Shown here piece by piece: positions 58,345 to 64,000 of a stretch of DNA of 64,000 nucleotides. The notes under the pieces were generated by a model, which saw only the letters and a program-made list of their open reading frames with translations, made no database searches and was not told where the DNA came from. This stretch comes from Actinomadura rubteroloni. Its GTDB lineage: Bacteria > Actinomycetota > Actinomycetes > Streptosporangiales > Streptosporangiaceae. Within the stretch, counting starts at the first letter, position 1. Each line of letters opens with the position of its first letter. The stretch is taken from positions 124,001 to 188,000 of the forward strand of contig NZ_MTBP01000004.1 of the NCBI RefSeq assembly GCF_002911665.1, read 5' to 3'. A program made the translations under genes and the position numbers.

Positions 58345-61300
58345 ATGACGGGCTCCACCGGGGAAACCGCCGGCGAGATCGTCGGCATCGGCCCGTTCGG
58401 CCGGCCGGCGCCGCGCGTCGCGGTGGCGGTCGCGCGGGCGGGCGGGCTCGGCGTCCTGGACCTCGGCGCCGACCGGCAGGCCGCGCTGGCCGCGCTCGCC
58501 GAGGTCGGCCGCTGGTGGCGCGGACCGTTCGGCGTCCGCGTCCCGGCGGGCTGCGGGGTGCGGCCGGACGAGCTGCCCGCCGCCGTCCGCGCCGTCGTCC
58601 TGGACGGGACGGTCCTGTGCTCCGACGCCGCCGCCGCGTACGCCGCCGGCCGCCGCGCCCTGCTGGAGGTCACCGACCTCGGCGAGGTCGCCGCCGCGCT
58701 GCGCCTGCTGGACGGCACCGGACCGCCCGGCGGCCTCATCGCCCGCGACTCCCTGCTCCCGCGCCTGCTCGCCGGGTCGCGGCTGGCCCGCCCGGTGTAC
58801 GCGGCGGGCGACCTGGACCCCGCCGGGGCGGCGCGGGCCGTGGCCGACGGCGCCGCCGGGATCGTCCTGGACCTGCAGCTCGCGCTCGCCCGGGAGACCG
58901 GGCTGCCCGCCGACGTGGCCGCCGCGCTCGCCGGGAACCCCGCCGCGTCCCCGGCCGTCCGGCACAAGACGGCGGGCGGGGTCGTCCGGGTGTTCCGCGC
59001 GGCGATCGACGCCCGCGTCCGGGGCGGCGCGGCCCGCGCCCGGCCCGCGCCGCTCGACGTCGCGGTCGTCGGCGTCGGGTGTGCGTTCCCCGGCGCCCCG
59101 GACGCGGCCCGGCACTGGGCGCACGTCGTCGCGGGGAACTGCCCGCGCCCGTCCGGGGCCTCGGGCGGGGACCCGGCGCGGCTCGCGCTGGACGTCGCGG
59201 CCCGCGCGCTCGCCGACGCCGGATACGCCGACCGTCCGTTCGACCGGGCCCGCACCGCGGTGATCGTCGGCGCGGACGGCGGTGTCGCGGCGTGGATCGC
59301 GTCCCGGCTCGGCCTCGGCGGCACCGCCTACACCGTGGACGCCGCGTGCGCGTCCCCGCTCGCCGCGCTCGACGCCGCCTGCAAGGAACTGGCCGCCGGG
59401 ACGAGCGACACCGTCCTGTGCGGCGGCGCCGCGTCCTGCGACGGGGCGCGGGGCGGGCCGTTCGCCGCCGCGTGCCTGGTGCTGAAGCGCCGCGCCGACG
59501 CCGAGCGCGACGGCGACCGCGTCCTCGCGCTGGTCGCGTCCGTCGGGACGGGCGCCGACCCGCTGCCCGCCGCCGGGCTGGTCGAGGCGCACGGCGTGGA
59601 GCCGGACGCGCTCGCCGCCGTCCACGCCGCCGCCCCGCCCGGCACCGCGACGCTCGGCGCCGTCACGTCCCGGATCGGGCACACGCGGTGCGCGGCGGGC
59701 CTGGCCGGGCTGGTCAAGGCCGCGCACGCCCTGCACACCGGGATCCTGCCCGCCACGCCGCACGACGTCCCCGGCGGGGGGCCGTTCGCGACCGGCGACG
59801 CGGCCCGCCCGTGGCCCGCCGGGCCCGGCGCGCGGGTCGCGGCCGTCAGCGGCGCGGGCTTCGGCGGGACGGTCTTCCACGCCGTCCTCACCGGCTACGA
59901 CGGCGCCCCCGACCCCGTGTCGGGCCTGGACGCCTGGCCCGCCGAGCTGTTCCTCGTCCGGGGCGCCGACCGGGACGCCGCCCTCGCCCGGCTCGCCGCC
60001 CTGGCCCGCCGCGACGGCGCCCGCCTGCGCGACCTCGCCCGCACCTGCGCGGCCTGGACGGGCCCGGTGCGGGCCGCGCTGGTCGCCACCGGACGCGCCG
60101 ACCTGCTCGCCAAGATCGACGCGGTGCGCGCCGGCCGGCCCGCGCCCGGCGTGTTCGCCGCGACCCCGGCGCCCGGCGCCGTCGCGTTCCTGCACCCCGG
60201 CCACGACGGCGCCCCCGCGCGTCCGCCCGCCGACCTGTTCCTGGCGTTCCCGCGGCTGCGGCGGCTGCTGCGCCTCGCCGGCCCGGACGGCGTCGCCGCG
60301 CTGTTCCCGCCCGCCGGCCCGCCCCGGCGGCGGGACGCGCCCGCCCTGGTCGGCCTCGCCGTCCACCGGCTGCTCACCGAACTCGGCGTCCGGCCCGACC
60401 TCGCCGCCGGGCACGGCGGCGGCGAACTGGTCGCGCTGTGCGCCGCCGGGGTGGTCGCCGAGAGCGACCTCGTCCCGCTCGGCGCCGCCCGCGCCGCCGC
60501 GCTGCGCGACGCGGCCTGCGCCGCCGACGGCGACCCGGGCGGGATGGCCGCCGTCACCGGCGCGCCCGGCGCGGTGCGGGCCGCGCTCGCGGGCGTCCCC
60601 GGCGTCGTCGTCGCCCAGCACAACGCGCCCCGCCAGGTCGTGGTGTCCGGCCCGACGGCCGCGCTGGACCGGGCCGTCGCGGCGCTCGCCGCGCGGGGGC
60701 TGCCGGTGGAACGGCTCGCGGTCGACTGCGCGCTGCACGGGCCGTCCGTCGCGGGCGCCGCCGCCCCGCTGCGCCGCGCCCTGGCCGGACGCGACCTGCG
60801 CTCGCCCGCGTTCCCCGTCTGGTCCGGCGCGACCGCCGCCCCGCATCCCGCCGAGCCGGGCGCGCTCGCGGCGGCGCTCGCCGGGCAGGCCGCCGCGCCC
60901 GTCCGGTTCGTGGAACTGGTCGAGGCGATGTACGCGGCGGGCGCGCGGGTGTTCGTGGAGACCGGGCCGGGGGACGCCCTCACCGGCCTCGTCGCCGAGA
61001 TCCTCGGGGACCGGCCGCACCGCGCGGTGGCCTGCGACGTCGCCGGGGAGCCCGGCCTGCCCCGGCTGCTGCTCGCCCTCGCCGAACTCGCCGCCGCCGG
61101 GGTGCCGGTGGACGCGTCCGCGCTGTTCGCCGGACGGGACGCCGTCGTCCTGCCCGATGTCCGGCCCGCCGAGCCCGTCCGGCACGTCGTCCGGGCCCGG
61201 GACCTGCCGCCGCTGCCCGTCCCCGAGCCCGCGCCCGGCCGGTTCGCCGGCCGCCGGTTCGTCGTGGCCGACGACGGCGGCGGCGTCGCGCTCGCCCTCG

Positions 61301-62430
61301 CCGACCTGCTCGAACGCCAGGGCGCCCGGGTCACCACCCCGCCCGAGGCGGGCGGCCCGTGCGACGGGCTGATCCACCTCGGCGCGCTGCGGCCCGGCGC
61401 CGCGCCCGTGCTGCCCGGCGCGTACGCGGGGATCCGCGCGGCGCTCGCCGGGGGGCCGCGCTGGGTGCTGCTGGCGTCCGGCGGGGAGGCGGGCGCCGGG
61501 CTCCAGGGCCTCGCCCGGACGCTCGCCCGCGAGTACCCGCGCGTGCTCGTCCGGTCGGTCGAGGTGGACGCCAAGGAGCGCCCGCCCGCCGCGCTCGCCG
61601 CCCTGCTGCTCGCCGAACTCCTCGACGCCGGCGGGCCCGTCGCCGTCGTCCACGCCGGCGCCGCCCGGCTCGCGCCCGAGACCGTCCCGGCCGCGCTGCC
61701 CGCCCCGCGCGGCGGCCTCGGCCTGGACGGGCGCTCGGTCGTCCTGCTCACCGGGGGAGCGCGCGGCGTCCCGGCCCGCGTCGCGCGGGCGCTGGCCGCG
61801 AGCGGCTGCCGCCTCGAACTCGCGGGCCGCGCCCCGCAGCCGCCGCCCGAGGACCCCGCGCTCGCCGCCGCCCGCGACGAGCCCGCCCTGCGCCGCGTGC
61901 TCGCCCGGCGGACGTCCGGGGACGTCGACCGGGCCGTCCGCCGCGTCCTCGCCGAACGGGAGATGCGCGCGACGCTCCGCGACCTCGGCGCGTCCGTCCG
62001 GTACCACCAGGCGGACGTGCGCGACGAGGCCGCCGTCCGCGCGCTCGTCGCCGACGTCCGCCGCCGCCACGGCCGCCTGGACGGGGTCGTCCACGCCGCC
62101 GGGCTCGCGCCGGACCGGCTCGTCCGCGACATGTCGCCGCGCCTGTTCGACCGCGTCTACCGGACCCGTGTGGACGGCGCCCGCGCCCTCGCCGCCGCCG
62201 TCCCGCGCGGCCTGCGGTTCTTCGCCGTCCTCGGCGGCGCCGGACGGGCCGACCACGCCGCCGCGCACGACGCCTGCGCCGCGCTCGTCCCGCTCTGGCG
62301 GGAGGCGCTCGGCTGCCGCGTCCTCGCCGCCGACTGGGGGCCGGGGGACGCCGACGCCGCCGTCGGCGTCCTGCTGCACGAGCTGGCGCACGGGGACGAG
62401 CCGCGCGTCGTCCTCGCCCCCGCCCCATGA
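58345..62430 (+). CDS. PKS/PUFA-synthase-like multidomain protein with degenerate AT and KR
   Basis: The 1361-residue protein reads in order: a reduced nitronate-monooxygenase/PfaD-like N-terminal region (about 10-200), a ketosynthase (about 235-520) with Cys335 in DAACAS, His416 in EAHGVEP and His446 in GHTRCAAG, an acyltransferase-like domain (about 600-910) whose GHSxGE is GHGGGE (Gly691 for Ser), and a ketoreductase-like domain (about 1130-1340) in which GGxGxxG is GGARGVP and the catalytic Tyr position is His1304. There is no ACP inside; a free ACP gene follows. ATG 58345 has GGAAGGG upstream; 58327 is an alternative. KS activity is plausible; AT and KR activity is doubtful. Confidence 0.85.
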   Translation: MTGSTGETAGEIVGIGPFGRPAPRVAVAVARAGGLGVLDLGADRQAALAALAEVGRWWRGPFGVRVPAGCGVRPDELPAAVRAVVLDGTVLCSDAAAAYAAGRRALLEVTDLGEVAAALRLLDGTGPPGGLIARDSLLPRLLAGSRLARPVYAAGDLDPAGAARAVADGAAGIVLDLQLALARETGLPADVAAALAGNPAASPAVRHKTAGGVVRVFRAAIDARVRGGAARARPAPLDVAVVGVGCAFPGAPDAARHWAHVVAGNCPRPSGASGGDPARLALDVAARALADAGYADRPFDRARTAVIVGADGGVAAWIASRLGLGGTAYTVDAACASPLAALDAACKELAAGTSDTVLCGGAASCDGARGGPFAAACLVLKRRADAERDGDRVLALVASVGTGADPLPAAGLVEAHGVEPDALAAVHAAAPPGTATLGAVTSRIGHTRCAAGLAGLVKAAHALHTGILPATPHDVPGGGPFATGDAARPWPAGPGARVAAVSGAGFGGTVFHAVLTGYDGAPDPVSGLDAWPAELFLVRGADRDAALARLAALARRDGARLRDLARTCAAWTGPVRAALVATGRADLLAKIDAVRAGRPAPGVFAATPAPGAVAFLHPGHDGAPARPPADLFLAFPRLRRLLRLAGPDGVAALFPPAGPPRRRDAPALVGLAVHRLLTELGVRPDLAAGHGGGELVALCAAGVVAESDLVPLGAARAAALRDAACAADGDPGGMAAVTGAPGAVRAALAGVPGVVVAQHNAPRQVVVSGPTAALDRAVAALAARGLPVERLAVDCALHGPSVAGAAAPLRRALAGRDLRSPAFPVWSGATAAPHPAEPGALAAALAGQAAAPVRFVELVEAMYAAGARVFVETGPGDALTGLVAEILGDRPHRAVACDVAGEPGLPRLLLALAELAAAGVPVDASALFAGRDAVVLPDVRPAEPVRHVVRARDLPPLPVPEPAPGRFAGRRFVVADDGGGVALALADLLERQGARVTTPPEAGGPCDGLIHLGALRPGAAPVLPGAYAGIRAALAGGPRWVLLASGGEAGAGLQGLARTLAREYPRVLVRSVEVDAKERPPAALAALLLAELLDAGGPVAVVHAGAARLAPETVPAALPAPRGGLGLDGRSVVLLTGGARGVPARVARALAASGCRLELAGRAPQPPPEDPALAAARDEPALRRVLARRTSGDVDRAVRRVLAEREMRATLRDLGASVRYHQADVRDEAAVRALVADVRRRHGRLDGVVHAAGLAPDRLVRDMSPRLFDRVYRTRVDGARALAAAVPRGLRFFAVLGGAGRADHAAAHDACAALVPLWREALGCRVLAADWGPGDADAAVGVLLHELAHGDEPRVVLAPAP

Positions 62431-62464
62431 CCCGAACCCGTGCCCGCCGCCGAGAGGACAGCAC

Positions 62465-62713
62465 ATGACCGCGACCACCGTCGCCGAGATCACCGGCCTG
62501 CTCGCCGGGATCGCCGGCGCGGACGCCGCCCGGATCGGACCCGGCACCGCCCTGTTCGGCGACCTCGCGCTGGAGAGCGTCGAGTTCGCCGCGCTCGCCG
62601 GACGGCTGCGCGAGCGCTACGGCGCCGACCTGCTCGCCGACCTGGACATCGACGCGCTGATCGGGCTGACCGTCGGCGACGTCGCCGCGTGCGTCGACGG
62701 GGGCGCGCGATGA
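62465..62713 (+). CDS. free acyl carrier protein
   Basis: The 82-residue protein has the phosphopantetheine site LALESVEF with Ser38; LES replaces the usual DSL, as in some PKS ACPs. Helices I-III of an ACP are recognisable (GTALFGDLALESVEFAAL, ADLDIDALIGLTVGDVAACV). It sits 34 bases after the PKS-like gene and overlaps the glycosyltransferase by four bases. It likely carries the acyl chain for the PKS-like KS. Confidence 0.9.
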   Translation: MTATTVAEITGLLAGIAGADAARIGPGTALFGDLALESVEFAALAGRLRERYGADLLADLDIDALIGLTVGDVAACVDGGAR

Positions 62714-63948
62714 GGGCGCGCCGGGTCCAGGTCCCGTCCCTGGACACGCTGCTCGGCACCGCGCCCGTCCCGCCCGAGGACGACGGGCCCGAGCGCCGCC
62801 GGTTCCTGTTCGCCGTCCCGGCCGTCGCCGGGGCCGTCGCGCCCGCCCGCGCCGTCGCCGAGGAACTGGCCGCGCGCGGCCACCGCGTCGCGTGGGCCGG
62901 GCACCGCGAGCGGCTGGAACCGCTGCTGCGCGGCGGGTCACGGGTCTTCCACGCCGAGGACCCCGCCTGGACGGCCGCGCTCGACACCGCCCGCCGCGAG
63001 GGCCGCGACCTGCGCGGGCCCGCCGCGCTGCGGTTCCGGTGGGAGCGGCTGCTGATCCCGCTCGGGCACGCGATGCTGCCCGGCGTCGAGAACGCCGTCG
63101 ACCGGTTCCGGCCGGACGTCGTGGTCGCCGACCAGGACGTCCTCGCCGCGCCGGTCGTCGCGCGGCGGCGCGGGCTGCCGTGGGCGACGTCGGCGTCCAC
63201 CTCGGCGGAGTTCACCCGGCCGCTCGCGGCGCTGCCGCTGGTCGAGGAGTGGATCCGCGACCTGATCGGCGGGTTCCAGCTCGACAACGGCATCGAGGAC
63301 CTCGTCGACCTGCGGTTCTCCGACCACCTCGCGCTCGTCTACAGCACCGCCGCGCTGTTCGGGGACGTGTCCTACTTCCCCGACCACGTCGCGTTCGTCG
63401 GCCCCGCGCTCGGCGCCCCGCCGCGCGGCGACTTCCCGCTGGACCGGCTGGACGGACGGCCCGCCGTGCTCGTCACGCTCGGCGGCGCCGACGGCCCCGG
63501 CGCCGCGCGGTTCCTCCGGGCCGCCGCCGACGCCCTGGCCGGGATGGACGTCCAGGCCGTCGTCGTCGCGACGGACGCGCTGCTGCCCGACCCGCCGCCG
63601 AACGCGCTCGTGTTCCCGCACGTCCCGCAGCGCGCGCTGCTGGAGCACATGGCGGCCGTCGTTTCGCACGGCGGCCACACCACGGTCACCGAGGCGCTCG
63701 CGCAAGGGCTCCCGCAGGTCGTCGCGCCGATCCGCGACGACCAGCCCGTCGTCGCCCGGCAGGTCGAGGCGTGCGGCGCCGGACGGTCCGTGCGGTTCGG
63801 CCGGTGCACCGCCGCCGACCTGCGCGCCGCGCTCGCCGACGTGCTCACCGACGCGTCCTACCGGACGGCCGCGGGACGCGTCCGCGCGTCGTTCCACGGG
63901 GCGGGAGGGGCCGCTGCCGCCGCCGACCGGCTGGAGAAGCTGACGTGA
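62710..63948 (+). CDS. MGT-type (GT1) glycosyltransferase
   Basis: This 412-residue GT-B enzyme has an N-terminal acceptor domain beginning RRFLFAVPAVAGAVAPARAVAEELAARGHRVAWAG, and the C-terminal nucleotide-sugar motif VSHGGHTTVTEALAQGLPQVVAPIRDDQPVVARQV. It probably glycosylates the acyl/polyketide product with a UDP- or dTDP-sugar. The start overlaps the ACP stop (ATGA). It is part of an operon running beyond the window. Confidence 0.92.
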   Translation: MRARRVQVPSLDTLLGTAPVPPEDDGPERRRFLFAVPAVAGAVAPARAVAEELAARGHRVAWAGHRERLEPLLRGGSRVFHAEDPAWTAALDTARREGRDLRGPAALRFRWERLLIPLGHAMLPGVENAVDRFRPDVVVADQDVLAAPVVARRRGLPWATSASTSAEFTRPLAALPLVEEWIRDLIGGFQLDNGIEDLVDLRFSDHLALVYSTAALFGDVSYFPDHVAFVGPALGAPPRGDFPLDRLDGRPAVLVTLGGADGPGAARFLRAAADALAGMDVQAVVVATDALLPDPPPNALVFPHVPQRALLEHMAAVVSHGGHTTVTEALAQGLPQVVAPIRDDQPVVARQVEACGAGRSVRFGRCTAADLRAALADVLTDASYRTAAGRVRASFHGAGGAAAAADRLEKLT

Positions 63949-64000
63949 CCGCCGCCGGCGCCGGCACGGCCGACCCGGTCCCGCCGCCGGAGGTCCGGCT
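63945..64000 (+). CDS. start of the next cluster gene, truncated by the window edge
   Basis: GTG 63945 overlaps the glycosyltransferase stop (GTGA), and the frame is open to the end of the window (19 codons, rich in Ala, Pro and Gly). The overlap pattern matches the previous junction, so a further co-translated gene is likely. The product cannot be identified. Confidence 0.45.
   Translation, partial: MTAAGAGTADPVPPPEVR

Noticed and set aside
58273..62547. A 1424-codon reverse frame and a 1630-codon forward frame (57576-62468) over the PKS-like gene
   Set aside because: Both are open only because extreme third-position GC removes stops in other frames. Their translations are Arg/Pro/Gly-rich without domains; the true frame gives KS, AT and KR motifs.
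1..64000. CRISPR arrays, rRNA genes and intact insertion sequences
   Set aside because: No regularly spaced repeats, no rRNA-like conserved stretches and no complete transposase with terminal repeats were seen.

Overview
The window is about 64 kb of very GC-rich DNA with strong G/C preference at third codon positions, frequent GTG and TTG starts, XRE/DUF5753-DUF397 and DUF3052 genes, and homodimeric AceE and GlnII. This fits a filamentous actinobacterium. An Actinomadura-like (Thermomonosporaceae) host is my best guess from style and gene content; no marker gene here proves it. Both ends cut genes.

Layout: 0-2.8 kb holds a truncated membrane glycosyltransferase end, an epoxide-hydrolase-like enzyme, a WYL regulator and a VOC protein, closed by a bidirectional terminator. 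2.8-7.4 kb holds aceE (reverse), then yjbQ, DUF3052 and a 1-Cys peroxiredoxin. 7.4-13.3 kb is a predicted NTP-dependent conflict/signalling module: a small Trypco1-type protein, then a 1361-residue trypsin-STAND NTPase-WD40 protein, followed by an XRE/DUF5753-DUF397 pair. 13.3-16 kb holds two tandem secreted trypsin-like proteases plus a tiny secreted protein that looks like their propeptide alone. A ClC channel with CBS domains follows.

18.3-26.3 kb is a Calvin-cycle island: phosphoribulokinase, a NarL-type two-component system, a saccharopine-dehydrogenase-like oxidoreductase, a LysR (CbbR-like) gene, and cbbL-cbbS-cbbX of the red-type (form IC) lineage in an overlapping operon, with a palindromic candidate CbbR operator. 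26.4-31.6 kb holds PAC2, SDR, carboxymuconolactone-decarboxylase-like, WYL, VOC, TetR and DHFR-like genes and tRNA-Val(TAC).

31.7-38 kb looks rearranged: an amidohydrolase, a composite amidohydrolase-shell/Atu4866 protein, an MmyB-type regulator, and then debris (serine recombinase tail, PAPS-reductase-like and tryptophanase-like fragments, each with single-base frameshifts) around an intact phenylalanine 4-hydroxylase and an HTH protein. 38-40.7 kb has a zinc-less ADH-like gene divergent from a LysR gene, and a hypothetical gene.

40.7-49 kb is an organosulfur acquisition cluster: lipoprotein, two permeases, a fused ATPase and a sulfatase in one overlapping reverse operon, divergent from a TauD/AtsK-type dioxygenase. 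49-56 kb holds a thiolase, a sirtuin, a Tat-exported phospholipase C-like enzyme with a possible PHO box, an MFS exporter with a divergent LysR gene, and glnII with a possible GlnR box.

56.3-64 kb starts a biosynthetic cluster: a DUF6069 membrane protein, a PhaC-like hydrolase with a cysteine nucleophile, a PKS-like protein with an apparently dead AT and KR, a free ACP, and an MGT-type glycosyltransferase. It runs off the right edge.
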